DNA of 64,000 nucleotides, taken from CAIVAT01 sp964473485. Its GTDB lineage: Bacteria > Bacteroidota > Bacteroidia > Bacteroidales > FEN-979. Every line of letters begins with the position of its first letter. The stretch's first letter is position 1. The position numbers were made by a program, and so were the translations under genes. Under the pieces are notes generated by a model that searched no databases, had not been told where the DNA came from, and was given only the letters and a program-made list of their open reading frames with translations. The stretch covers positions 40,654-104,653 of the forward strand of contig CAYYPH010000014.1 in NCBI GenBank assembly GCA_964473485.1, read 5' to 3'. This document shows, one piece after another, positions 26,801 through 35,306 of the stretch.

Positions 26801-28195
26801 ACCAACTGTTTTTCCGTTGATTTCACCGGCTTTGAGTCCTGTCATCGCCTCAAAGGCCGGATTGACAGCCAGAAAACGGTAATCGGCAGGATGTCCTTCC
26901 TCATCCAGGATGATCTCGTGCAATGCAAATCCATCCAACATTTCACGGAACAATGTCTGGTATTCCCTTTCCGTTTGACGCTGGATGGTGACATCACGGG
27001 CCACCCCGAACATGATCCCCTCCTGCGGATAAGGAAAAGAGTTCCACGACAGCCATTTGTAATTTCCGTCCTTACAGCGGTACCTGTTCTCAAACTGGTA
27101 AATCTCTTTCCCATCCACGATCACTGATTTGATCTTTTCGGTCGCCTTCAGATCATCGGGGTGTACGAAATCGTTCCAGGGTTTCGAAAGCAGCTCTTCA
27201 GTGGTCCATCCAAGGGCTTTTGACCAGGAGGGGTTCAGTACCTTGAAAAAGCCGTCGAAACCGGCAATGCAGAGCATGTCGATGGAATGGTTGAATATCT
27301 TGTCGCTGGTCTTCAGTTTCTCTTCCGCTTGTTTCCGCCCGGAGATGTTCCTGATGATGGAATGGTATCCGCCGTCGGGAAGCATCTTCGACCGCATCTC
27401 GACATCGATCTTTTCCCCACCAGGCCGGATAAGAATACGCTGATTTTCCACCACCTGCCCCTTATTAACCAGGTCGAACCGGAAGGGTTTTTTTTCATAA
27501 CTCTCAGGATCAAAGGGCAGTTCTGTGATATGTTTTCCGATGACATCCGGCTCCTTCAATCCCGATATTTCGTAAAATGCCCGGTTGGCGGCAACTATCA
27601 ACCCCTCAGGGTTTCCCAGCAAGATCCCGTCAGGGGCAAGGTCGAATAGCGTGCGGAACCGGTTTTCGCTCGTTACCAGGTTCTCCTCATTCTGACGGGA
27701 TTTCGCCTCGGCAACTTTCCGAACTTCAAGCTCCCTTTCAAGTTCCTGGTTTCTTTTTTTCAACAGCTCCGACAATCTCCCGGTCTCATCTCTTTTTTCG
27801 TTGCTTGCCTTCTTAATTCTCGCCATGGCTCGTATCTGAGCGGTAAGTTCGATTTCGTCGACCGGTTTTGCAATAAAGCCGTCACCACCCGCCTCCAGGG
27901 CCCTGAGGCGGTTCTCCCGGCCGCCTTTCAGTGCAGTAATGAAAACCACAGGTATATCTTTGGTGGAAGGGTCGGATTTGATTTCACGGCACACCCAATA
28001 ACCGTCAATGCCGGGCATCACGATGTCGAGCAGGATCACGTCGGGATCGTGAATCCTTGCAAGTTCCAGTCCTTTTTCGCCATCCGGCGCGGTGATCAGG
28101 ATGGCATCGGGATAGGCCTCCCTGATCAGCGCACCAAGGCTGATCAGGTTGTCCTGAATATCATCAATGGCAAGGATCTTCAGTTTTGTATCCAT
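23885..28195 (-). CDS. Hybrid sensor histidine kinase with REC-PAS(6)-GAF-HK-REC layout
   Basis: The 1436-residue cytoplasmic protein has no membrane segment. In order there are a receiver domain (residues 1-125; VILLDIVMPGIDGYW), a short coiled coil, about six PAS domains (about 170-890; repeated FxxLFexspdGI-type starts), a GAF domain (about 905-1050), a HisKA dimerisation helix with FIQNISHEIRTPLNGILGF, an HATPase domain (N box ELSDNAIKFTQKGG, G boxes DTGQGIA and GSGLGLTICRG) and a second receiver (VMMDIKMPVMNG, about 1305-1425). The PAS unit around residue 700 contains a Cys pair (APCEGCG), which might bind metal or sense redox. There is no output DNA-binding partner nearby. A complete promoter lies just upstream. 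Confidence 0.92.
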   Translation of the reverse strand: MDTKLKILAIDDIQDNLISLGALIREAYPDAILITAPDGEKGLELARIHDPDVILLDIVMPGIDGYWVCREIKSDPSTKDIPVVFITALKGGRENRLRALEAGGDGFIAKPVDEIELTAQIRAMARIKKASNEKRDETGRLSELLKKRNQELERELEVRKVAEAKSRQNEENLVTSENRFRTLFDLAPDGILLGNPEGLIVAANRAFYEISGLKEPDVIGKHITELPFDPESYEKKPFRFDLVNKGQVVENQRILIRPGGEKIDVEMRSKMLPDGGYHSIIRNISGRKQAEEKLKTSDKIFNHSIDMLCIAGFDGFFKVLNPSWSKALGWTTEELLSKPWNDFVHPDDLKATEKIKSVIVDGKEIYQFENRYRCKDGNYKWLSWNSFPYPQEGIMFGVARDVTIQRQTEREYQTLFREMLDGFALHEIILDEEGHPADYRFLAVNPAFEAMTGLKAGEINGKTVGEVLPDIEKQWIEIYGKVALTGEPTYFEDYAKALNKYYEVKAFSPGFKQFVTIVSDITDRKVAEIELLDLKNRYQNLFENSMYGIGLATPGGKIVECNNAFAEMLGYTLEELKSLNVEELYADPDERKPVVALIEQNNCLINHTLKLRRKDGTLIDVLLDIARMEIKGEWFYQTTCQNVTERKKTEEKLNEEHKRLSFIMEVTKTHFDILDADFNILHVDAAWQKIYGDPTGRKCFEYFMGLDAPCEGCGIHQALAAKTTIVTEEFLHRENSYYQVHTIPYQDDTGNWLVAEFNIDITERKKAEKTIRESEERFRLLVRNSSDIIVMVDRDGVQRYVSPAARVITGFDPEELIGKPISEVIHPDDMAGVIHTWNEAADHPDKLMSVQYRHIHKTREWVYLEAVGQSFLNEPLVNAMIASVRDVSLQRQAALVQQIQFNIARSINELDNLETLLQTVRDELGRLLDTSNFFVALYDSGKDTLRKVIFYDEKDDFTEWPATVTLSGQVIRLGRTVFLKGEEIDAFSREHNLEVLGSDSACWLGVPVVVKGEPSGVMVIQSYEDPDAYTAADVSLLEMVAQEISIFIERCNNLQDLMLAKEKAVESDKLKTAFIQNISHEIRTPLNGILGFGRLWAESDLSPEEKSRYFRTVERSSSRLMATVNDYIDMAMLVSGTMKAGFANHRLTELFRELLPGLKTVCGQSGLDFTTEFPPGFDGIMLYTDAELLLKILRELSDNAIKFTQKGGITLGCHIREDHLAFFMRDTGQGIATDKIENIFEIFIQEELAITRGHEGSGLGLTICRGLVSLLGGRIWAESVKGKGSTFYFTIPYHGTLAERDQSGEDAVPAGPSAKPLILIAEDDQSNSEYMEVVIGKTGCQYLCARDGAEAVELCRNHPEITFVMMDIKMPVMNGLEATRQIREFRPGLPIVALTAYAQTGDEQKILAAGCNEYYPKPVQPDILKRLIKKYTGQYS

Positions 28196-28224
28196 ATGAT
28201 GAGGATTTCTAACACAATACGCAA

Positions 28225-28255
28225 CAAATATATGTTAGGGATCGGACCTATCAAA
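28225..28255 (-). promoter_or_regulatory. Bacteroidota promoter TTTG-N19-TATATTTG of the sensor kinase gene
   Basis: On the minus strand a -33 TTTG (28255-28252) is separated by exactly 19 bp from a -7 TATATTTG (28232-28225). This is the full Bacteroidota housekeeping consensus. It lies 30 bp before the kinase ATG and spans the stop codon of the upstream membrane protein gene. Confidence 0.6.
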
Positions 28256-29059
28256 ATGGACTTCGGGTCTTTTTGAAAAATTGATAAAAATAAGCTGGTG
28301 AAGGATGTACTTCACCCACAGCACGGCCAGGGTCACCGAGACCAGGGTGCCTGCCGCAGTTCCGATCAGCGGGAAGGTATAGTAAACCGAAATGGCGTAG
28401 ATGGCGATATTGGTGGTGGAAAGGATCATCACCTTGCCGGTGGCCCGGGCAAACTCTTTTCCCTGGTTGACGGCCAGGATCACCATGGAGCTGAAGAGTA
28501 CGGCGGGGAAGGTGCTGACGATGCCTGTCAGATAGGCCGGTACAAAGTGGGAGATGGCCACCACCCCGCCGACGATGGTTCCGGCGAACACCGCCCGTAT
28601 CGTCATCTGACCCGGTGTGTATCGCTTTCCCGACCGGCCCATGGCGGGGATGGTCAACCGGTGTTCAACCCACAGCCATACCGCGAAGGTTACACCGAGA
28701 TAAATGCCGGCATTCATCCACAAGAGGTGAGACGGGATATGGTTCGCGGTCAGTGCCAGCGCCAGCCAGGTGGTCAGTGATCCTGCCATGGCGGTGATCA
28801 GCCCGTTCCGGAGAAGGAGCACAAACACCAGGAGAAAGAAAGTATCGATGAGCAATCCGACAGGGATAGCCGGGATCATCTGTTGCATGAAGTCGTTTCC
28901 CTGAGTTAGGGAGATGAAGATCATGGTAATGAGAATATTCGACGGGAGGTTGGCAATGAGTCCGCCGATGGTGCTGCCGAACCGCTCGGCCAGCAGGGTC
29001 AGCAGGGCGATGAAGCTGCCGGCGAGGAGGAAGGCGAGAAGGATTTGAAGGAGAGGCAT
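28235..29059 (-). CDS. Multi-pass membrane protein with internal duplication
   Basis: The 274-residue protein is almost entirely hydrophobic with about eight membrane segments. Two halves look related: GGLIANLPSNILITMIFISL with QGNDF, and TGIVSTFPAVLFSSMVILAV with NQGKEF. This suggests a twofold repeat as in DUF3147-like or small transporter proteins. I do not recognise a substrate. The ATG at 29059 abuts a tandem repeat array. The downstream kinase gene has its own promoter, so co-regulation is not certain. Confidence 0.7.
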   Translation of the reverse strand: MPLLQILLAFLLAGSFIALLTLLAERFGSTIGGLIANLPSNILITMIFISLTQGNDFMQQMIPAIPVGLLIDTFFLLVFVLLLRNGLITAMAGSLTTWLALALTANHIPSHLLWMNAGIYLGVTFAVWLWVEHRLTIPAMGRSGKRYTPGQMTIRAVFAGTIVGGVVAISHFVPAYLTGIVSTFPAVLFSSMVILAVNQGKEFARATGKVMILSTTNIAIYAISVYYTFPLIGTAAGTLVSVTLAVLWVKYILHQLIFINFSKRPEVHFDRSDP

Positions 29060-29208
29060 GGGGGAATGGGGGAATGGGGGAATGGTGGGATGGTGGGATG
29101 GTGGGATGGTGGAATAGTGGAATAGTGGGATGGTGGGATGGTGGGATGGTGGAATGGTGGAATAGTGGGATGGTGGAATGGTGGAATAGTGGGGTGGGGA
29201 GGTGGGGA
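29060..29208. repeat. Tandem repeat array of an 8-bp unit (GTGGGATG-like)
   Basis: About 17 degenerate units of GTGGGATG / GTGGAATA run between the start of the membrane protein gene and the C39-like gene. The G-rich strand is the plus strand. Frames through it give Pro/His/Thr/Ile-rich translations that are not genes. It lies immediately upstream of the ATG at 29059 and could affect expression of that gene. Confidence 0.85.
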
Positions 29209-29288
29209 ATTTGGGTGTGAGGTTTTTGCCGGGAGGCGGTAGTTATGGTGTGGCCTTCCGGGTAGCAAAAATAGAAAAATTTCAGGAA

Positions 29289-31538
29289 TCAGCGATGGAT
29301 CAGTCTAGTGGTAAAGATGCCTGTTTCACTGACCACCCTGACGATGTAAAGTCCCTGCGGAGCGCCTGCGAGGGATATGGCGTGGGGACCATTTCCCTTG
29401 AAAATGCCGGAAAATACTTTGCGGCCCAGGTTGTTGTATACAATTGCTGATATTTTATCCTGACCATCAGAACCATTTATATGGAGTTGAAAAGTTCCGG
29501 CGGCCGGATTCGGATACACTGTAATTCCCGGATCACTTTCATGACCGGCAGGCAGGATTCCGGGAAATTCAGTGGCCAGAGCAGAAGGAAGCGTTGCCGG
29601 GGTCGCCGGGCAGAACGGACCTTCGGGAAGAATGTGTGCCAAAAGGTATCCCTCGCTGTAAACCCGGGTGCCCGGGAGCAGGAGGATCTTTTCCCCGGCC
29701 ACCAGGGTGGCGCTTCCACCGTTATAAACCTTAAAAACGGTTCCGCCACCTGCCGTCACGATGGTTTGTGAGGCATCATAACACTCCGATTGGCCGCCTA
29801 TCAGATGAACATCCCTGACCGCACGGGTGGCGGGTGCATTGAATTCACTGAATGACCTGATCGCCCGCAGGTAATTCCAGGTGGCTGTTTTGCCGTCATA
29901 TCCCTGGAAACCGTAAAAGAGGTTGTGAACCCACACATAGGTGCTGCCTCCCTCCGAGGAACTCCAGTAACTGCAGGTGCCCAGGTTCGGGATGACCGAT
30001 TTATGCTGGTACATCAGGTTCAGTTCATCCTTCGATGGCAGGTACCAGTCATTGTAGCCGTTCAGCGTCAGATCATCGCAGATCCTCGCGGCAATTCCGG
30101 CCTGACTGCAACCAGATAAGATCGACGTGGTATTTGTCTGCCCCGCCCCGGTTGCCGTTGAAGTCCCGATCAGGGTCCCGTTGCAACCCCACTGGGCGCC
30201 TGAAGCCTGATCCGTGGGGGCCGCGATCAGCCCTCCGGTCCCCTCCTCATTCAGGTAAAAGATCACCCCTCCGCCATATTCCTGACCGATGTAGTGGCTG
30301 CTGGTCGTGAAGACAACTTCGTTGCCGTATACCGTTCCAAGGCTGCTTGTTGCATAGGATCTGACGAAATAGGTGGTGCCGGTGTCGAGACCGCTGATCA
30401 TGCTGGTGAAGACCCCCTGCCCCCAGCCATCGACAGTATGGTTGTCGCTGAGTGTTGGGCCTGGCAGGTTGCTCCAGCAAATTCCCCTCGCGGTGATTTC
30501 GATGGAGGTATCTGCTGTTACATTGCCGCCGCAGGTTGCAGTGGTGGTGGTTATATCGGCAACCTGAGATGTTATTACAGGAGAAGTGAGCTTGATTACT
30601 GAAACAGAATGATGCTGGTGGTTATCGTAAGTACCTCCCCACGTCATTGTATGCAGATCATGGTCCTGCGCATCATGGATATAAACCGTGTTACCCGTAT
30701 CGTCATATCCGATACCCAGTACTCCATGATCGACAAGCAATAGAATGACCGGTCGGCCGGCATCGATTTCACGTTTAAAGTCCTCGAATGTAAATCCGGC
30801 TGGCAGGGTGGAGGATTCCTCAATAAGCTGATTGTAATAAAAGTCAACACTATATCCCCTGGATAAAAAAAATTGTTTCAGGCCAAATGAACCATCATGG
30901 TCGCTTTCATCTGTAACATCAGGCCAACCTTCACCAAATGTATTAAACTGCGTAGAACCATCTGAATTACCGAAGGCTGACTGATTTGTGTACATGAAAT
31001 CACCAGTGCAATCTCCATAGGTATGTGGTGAATTACCGCTGGTGATATAAGGATCGGGATCTGTATTGTCAGTCTTTATCCAGAAATCGTCCACATGCCC
31101 GCGTGTTGTTCTCCCGTCCAGCCCTGTCATTGTTGCAGAGATCGGACAAAGGTCCCGAGTTTCCCCATTGATTTGGACAGATCCCCAGCAACTGTTGTCC
31201 ATTGGAGCAATACCTCCATTGGTCGGACCAGTATACATATTCGGATACCAATTTCTGTCATGGTATGCTGCTATCATGGCGGCACAGGTCGATCCACATC
31301 CAAAAGACCAGGAATAAGCCGGAACACTGTCAATGATCACTGCTGTCGGGGACAACGCGGTTACACGAGGCATCGTATTGGCAACGGGAGGTTTGCCTCC
31401 AATGCCAATTTTAACTACCTCTCTGCCTGTCGAATCAATATATCGCCCGGTGATCAGGCGGTCGATCGGCGTGCTTCTTTGTCCCTGAATGAACAACGAT
31501 TGTGTCAGGATGAACAGGAACAGCGTAAAATTTCTCAT
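29289..31538 (-). CDS. C39-like cysteine peptidase with Fn3, DUF1566 and T9SS domains
   Basis: The 749-residue protein has a signal peptide (ending FIQGQ) and a papain-like C39-type domain with the nucleophile in YSWSFGCGSTCAAMIAAYHD and a probable His in LLVDHGVLGIGYDD (to about residue 335). An Fn3-like module follows (about 340-430), similar to the linkers of the FISUMP protein at the window start. A DUF1566 lectin-fold domain comes next (GGVIFYLNEEGTGGLIAAP to YLRAIRSF, about 435-600). The C-terminus is a T9SS sorting domain (VYPNPAAGTFQLHIN onward). The DUF1566 end (SYWSSSEGGSTYVWVHN) is the part that varies in DGR targets, but no template for it is seen here. Surface attachment is expected. 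Confidence 0.85.
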   Translation of the reverse strand: MRNFTLFLFILTQSLFIQGQRSTPIDRLITGRYIDSTGREVVKIGIGGKPPVANTMPRVTALSPTAVIIDSVPAYSWSFGCGSTCAAMIAAYHDRNWYPNMYTGPTNGGIAPMDNSCWGSVQINGETRDLCPISATMTGLDGRTTRGHVDDFWIKTDNTDPDPYITSGNSPHTYGDCTGDFMYTNQSAFGNSDGSTQFNTFGEGWPDVTDESDHDGSFGLKQFFLSRGYSVDFYYNQLIEESSTLPAGFTFEDFKREIDAGRPVILLLVDHGVLGIGYDDTGNTVYIHDAQDHDLHTMTWGGTYDNHQHHSVSVIKLTSPVITSQVADITTTTATCGGNVTADTSIEITARGICWSNLPGPTLSDNHTVDGWGQGVFTSMISGLDTGTTYFVRSYATSSLGTVYGNEVVFTTSSHYIGQEYGGGVIFYLNEEGTGGLIAAPTDQASGAQWGCNGTLIGTSTATGAGQTNTTSILSGCSQAGIAARICDDLTLNGYNDWYLPSKDELNLMYQHKSVIPNLGTCSYWSSSEGGSTYVWVHNLFYGFQGYDGKTATWNYLRAIRSFSEFNAPATRAVRDVHLIGGQSECYDASQTIVTAGGGTVFKVYNGGSATLVAGEKILLLPGTRVYSEGYLLAHILPEGPFCPATPATLPSALATEFPGILPAGHESDPGITVYPNPAAGTFQLHINGSDGQDKISAIVYNNLGRKVFSGIFKGNGPHAISLAGAPQGLYIVRVVSETGIFTTRLIHR

Positions 31539-31698
31539 TTCTTCAGATCGTTTGGGTGTTTGATCCCGGGGATATTCTCCAAAATGATGTCCGGCTATAT
31601 TTTATGATACACTTGATCCTCCCCTTACCCTATTCATTTTTGTACAAATCTGGTTATTTTTCTGTCAAGGATGAAAACATATCACCGGTTATTGATCC

Positions 31699-31706
31699 TA
31701 TCTTTG
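31699..31706 (+). promoter_or_regulatory. Putative -7 box (TATCTTTG) of the GH20 gene
   Basis: It is an exact TAnnTTTG match 33 bp before the ATG at 31740. No convincing -33 element is seen. Confidence 0.35.
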
Positions 31707-31739
31707 GAAAAAATTCAACTCCCAACCTGATCAACTCCG

Positions 31740-34178
31740 ATGATGCTGAAATCCCGAGGCCGGGCAAGGACCGGTGAAACACAACCTAACCCGCTCCCGG
31801 AATCCAGAGGATTCTCCGGGACATCTCATTCGATCCTGACCCTGCTTCTTACTGCTCTTTCTGTGATCAGTCACGGGCAAGCCTCCCCCTCCCTCATCCC
31901 CTGGCCGCAGGAAGTGACCATGAAGCAAGGCACATTCGATCTTTCGACAGCCACCATCGCGGTCCCTGCCGATCCGGCAGCGCAAAGGGTTGCCGACTGC
32001 TTCACCCGGGCCGTTCAGGAGGCAACCGGGTTGAAATTGCAACTGGGGACTTCCGACCGGTCCGGCAACATCCGGTTCGGCTACGACCGTAGCCTGAAAC
32101 GGTCATCCGGCTACACCATCCATATCGATCCTGGGATGGTCCGGATCGCGGCTGTGACCGACACCGGTCTCTTCCTGGCAGTCCAAACGCTGCTGCAACT
32201 CATTACCTTGCAAGGGGAGGCATTTTCTGAAGTGAAGGACAGACCGGCAGGCAGCAACCTCAAATCGGAGCCACCTTCCCGGATGGTCCCTCGTGATGAT
32301 GGACAATCACCGGAAAACAACCAGGATGAGGGTGACAACAAGGCGGTTACAGCCATTCCGGCATCAACGGAAATGCTAACTCCGGCGAAATTATCTATTC
32401 AATGCGTGGAAATCCATGATTTTCCCGCCTATTCCTGGCGCAGCAGCATGCTCGACGTGGGCCGCCATTTCCTGCCGGTTACTTTTATCAAACAGCACCT
32501 CGACCTGCTGGCGTTTTACAAGATCAACATCTTTCACTGGCACCTTACCGAAGACCAGGGATGGAGGATCGAGATCAAAAAATACCCGGAACTGACCCGG
32601 AAAGGGGCATGGCGCAAAGAGGCCGACGGATCGGTTTACGGCGGCTTTTACACGCAGGAGGAGATCTGCGAAGTGGTGGAATATGCCCGTGAACGCTACA
32701 TCACCGTGGTTCCCGAGATCGAGATGCCGGGGCACTGCCTCGCTGCACTGGCGGCCTACCCGGAACTTTCCTGCCGCAAGCAGCCATTTGAAGTAGCCTC
32801 CTACTGGGGCGTGATCAATGATGTTTACTGCGCCGGGCAGGAAGAGACGTACACCTTCCTCGAAAATGTGATGGATGAAGTGCTGGAACTCTTCCCCTCT
32901 CCCTGGATCCACATCGGGGGCGATGAAGTGCCAAAGTACCGCTGGCAAAACTGCCCGGTGTGCCAGGCCCGCATGAAAAAGGAAGGACTCCGTGACGAAC
33001 ACGAACTGCAAAGCTGGTTCATCCGGAGGATCGAAAAGTATTTGTCTTCCAAAGGTAGGACCATGATCGGCTGGGATGAGATCCTCGAGGGCGGTGTGAG
33101 CAGCGACGCCATCATCGAGGTGTGGCGCGGCCCCGAGAAAGCCCGCGAGGCCATCGACAACGGCAACCGGATTATCCAGACACTTTACCTCAACACCCCG
33201 CCGGCATCCCTTGACCTGGAAACCGCTTTCAGGTTCAGTCCTGCCGTGGAGAACAGCAGCAAGCTGGTCCTTGGCGCCGATGCCCCGCTCTGGAGCGAGC
33301 ACATTACGGAATTCAACGCAAATTACATGTTATGGCCACGGATGCAGGCCTTTGCAGAAGCCCTCTGGAATGGGGCCACTGCTTACGACGATTTCTACCG
33401 GAGACTGGAATGGCACAAACGATGGATGGACGCAAAAGGCATTGTTTACGGGGGAGAAAACCGGAACCTCCTTTCGCTGCGGCTCCGATATCTCCCTTCG
33501 CAGCATCAATGGCGGATCACCGCACTAAAGGGACCCGGAGACCTCCTGCTTCGGTACACGGTCGACGGGACCATCCCTGCGACGGACTCACCCGCGTTCA
33601 GCGATTCGCTCATGGTGGATCTCCCGTCAACCATCAGAATCGTCCCATATCTCAACGAACGCCAGGTTATGGTACCCGCGCGATTTACCATCATGGACCA
33701 TCTGGCTGTCGGGAAAAAACCGGAATTCCCGGAACCTTACCATAAAAGCTACAGCCAGCCCGGCGACTACGGACTGACCGACGGCATAAAGGGAGGCTGG
33801 AATTTCACCGACGGCACCTGGCTGGGCTGGTGGGGAAATAACCTTGAGGCGGAAATCGACCTCGGAGTAACCATGCCGCTCTCATCGCTCAGCCTTACAT
33901 GCATGCAACAGGTTCAATCGTGGATCATGCTGCCGCGAAAAGTGGTGTTTAGCATCTCCGACGATGACGTGAACTGGCATGAATTGGAAGAGATCACCCA
34001 CGGGGTTCCCGACGACGACCTTTCCCCGGTAATCCACCCGTTCAGTACGGTGCTGCCGGCCGGAACCCGGGCCCGTTACATTCGTGTAAAAGCCGTTAAC
34101 TATGGCAAACTGCCCGCATGGCACAACGGGGCCGGCGGCGATGCCTGGATCTTTGCCGATGAGATCATGGTGAAGTAA
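31740..34178 (+). CDS. Family 20 beta-N-acetylhexosaminidase
   Basis: The 812-residue exported enzyme releases terminal N-acetylhexosamine from glycans. A hydrophobic export signal lies at about residues 30-46. The GH20b N-terminal domain covers about 50-160, and the (beta/alpha)8 barrel starts at YSWRSSMLDVGRHFLPV. The catalytic Asp-Glu pair is D395-E396 in WIHIGGDEVPKYRW. After the barrel (to about residue 575) come an Fn3-like/chitobiase C-terminal domain and an F5/8-type discoidin-like domain (about 665-812). A polar, low-complexity stretch of some 50 residues (about 160-210) is inserted between the two N-terminal domains and is unusual. No Sus-type transport genes are adjacent. Confidence 0.92.
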   Translation: MMLKSRGRARTGETQPNPLPESRGFSGTSHSILTLLLTALSVISHGQASPSLIPWPQEVTMKQGTFDLSTATIAVPADPAAQRVADCFTRAVQEATGLKLQLGTSDRSGNIRFGYDRSLKRSSGYTIHIDPGMVRIAAVTDTGLFLAVQTLLQLITLQGEAFSEVKDRPAGSNLKSEPPSRMVPRDDGQSPENNQDEGDNKAVTAIPASTEMLTPAKLSIQCVEIHDFPAYSWRSSMLDVGRHFLPVTFIKQHLDLLAFYKINIFHWHLTEDQGWRIEIKKYPELTRKGAWRKEADGSVYGGFYTQEEICEVVEYARERYITVVPEIEMPGHCLAALAAYPELSCRKQPFEVASYWGVINDVYCAGQEETYTFLENVMDEVLELFPSPWIHIGGDEVPKYRWQNCPVCQARMKKEGLRDEHELQSWFIRRIEKYLSSKGRTMIGWDEILEGGVSSDAIIEVWRGPEKAREAIDNGNRIIQTLYLNTPPASLDLETAFRFSPAVENSSKLVLGADAPLWSEHITEFNANYMLWPRMQAFAEALWNGATAYDDFYRRLEWHKRWMDAKGIVYGGENRNLLSLRLRYLPSQHQWRITALKGPGDLLLRYTVDGTIPATDSPAFSDSLMVDLPSTIRIVPYLNERQVMVPARFTIMDHLAVGKKPEFPEPYHKSYSQPGDYGLTDGIKGGWNFTDGTWLGWWGNNLEAEIDLGVTMPLSSLSLTCMQQVQSWIMLPRKVVFSISDDDVNWHELEEITHGVPDDDLSPVIHPFSTVLPAGTRARYIRVKAVNYGKLPAWHNGAGGDAWIFADEIMVK

Positions 34179-34209
34179 CGACTATCAACGACCCAAAACA
34201 TCAGGAAGT

Positions 34210-34230
34210 GATTAGCGATTAGCGATTAGC
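34210..34230. repeat. Short tandem repeat GATTAGC x3
   Basis: Three copies of a 7-bp unit lie between the convergent GH20 and M28 genes. A terminating role is not evident. Confidence 0.6.
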
Positions 34231-34270
34231 GAATAACGATACCTGAAACTTATTCTTTCGGGGAAAAAGC

Positions 34271-35254
34271 CTACCTGTTCTGTTCCACCAGCATCGCACA
34301 ACTTATCTTGGTCACCTCCCTGCAATAGTTGAAATTACAGTTCATAACCAGATCCTGCAATGTATGGTAATGTGGTGTGCTTGAGAAACTGATGAAGAAC
34401 ACTGCCTTGTACCCGCGAAGGAAGAAATTGTAACTGTCGCCCTCCTTGTTATGGGTGGTATCGTTGGTCGTTCCCAGGCAGGTATATAAACCGGCAATCC
34501 TTTGCGCGTCCTGCCTCAGGGCCGTCGAATTGGAATAGTCCATCATGTTTACTTTCCAGTCAGACTGCACCGATGATGGTTCATAGGAGATCATGTCGTG
34601 GTTCAGCATCCACTTGATCTTCTTTCCGGTCATCACGGCCTTTTGTGTGTAGTTGTTACTGCCGTCCATGTTTAGCTCCTCTGCCCCGAAGGCAATAAAC
34701 TGGATGGTCGATTTAGGCTGGAAATTCCTCTTTTTCATCACCCGTGCGAGATCGAACAGCGAAGCTACGCCACCGGCATCGTCATCGGCCCCCGGTGCAT
34801 TGATCCAGGGATTTCCTGCATTCAGAATGGCGTCGTAATGGGCGCCGATCACGTAAATGGTATCGGCCGAAGTGGTGCCGGCCAGTGAGGCGATGACGTT
34901 GTACTGCCAGGTATGATAGGTGGTGTCTTTATAGTAGGAGGTCAGGTAAAAGGAGTCGAGCTGGGTGCCCGGATAACCAAGCTGGATAAATTTATCGCGG
35001 ATGAACACCGCAATGGTCCTGCGGTTCTCACTCAGCATGAACCGGGGCTGCATATTCTGAAGTTGTGTTGTCCATGCACTGATACTGTCAGCATTCAGGT
35101 CGTTGACAAAGGCCGTGATGAAGGGATCGGCCTGCGGTGGCGGTGTATAGAAGGGATCCTTCTTGGTCTCTTCGGTCTTGCTGCATCCGGCAAGGAACAT
35201 CATCAGCACCATAAGCATCGGAAACTGATAAACAGATTTGAACTTCGTTTTCAT
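34271..35254 (-). CDS. M28-family metallopeptidase lipoprotein
   Basis: The 327-residue protein has a lipoprotein signal with lipobox LAGC (Cys24) and an M28 aminopeptidase-type domain. Zinc-binding positions are visible in VIGAHYDAI (His), APGADDDAGG (Asp), FGAEELNMDGS (Glu-Glu) and the C-terminal HYHTLQD (His). It would trim N-termini of peptides at the outer membrane or in the periplasm. It is followed on the same strand by no clear partner; the C10 peptidase gene upstream is 52 bp away, and the two may share a transcript. Confidence 0.88.
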   Translation of the reverse strand: MKTKFKSVYQFPMLMVLMMFLAGCSKTEETKKDPFYTPPPQADPFITAFVNDLNADSISAWTTQLQNMQPRFMLSENRRTIAVFIRDKFIQLGYPGTQLDSFYLTSYYKDTTYHTWQYNVIASLAGTTSADTIYVIGAHYDAILNAGNPWINAPGADDDAGGVASLFDLARVMKKRNFQPKSTIQFIAFGAEELNMDGSNNYTQKAVMTGKKIKWMLNHDMISYEPSSVQSDWKVNMMDYSNSTALRQDAQRIAGLYTCLGTTNDTTHNKEGDSYNFFLRGYKAVFFISFSSTPHYHTLQDLVMNCNFNYCREVTKISCAMLVEQNR

Positions 35255-35306
35255 AGGGGTAAGTTTAACTGTGTGAGACTATTTACATTGAGGGTAAAAG
35301 CACCCA

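Noticed and set aside
28999..29268. Minus-strand frame rich in Pro/His/Ile
   Set aside because: It is the translation of the 8-bp tandem array.
32391..33302. Minus-strand frame of 303 codons opposite the GH20 barrel
   Set aside because: The plus strand codes for the catalytic GH20 motifs; the antisense frame is a shadow.
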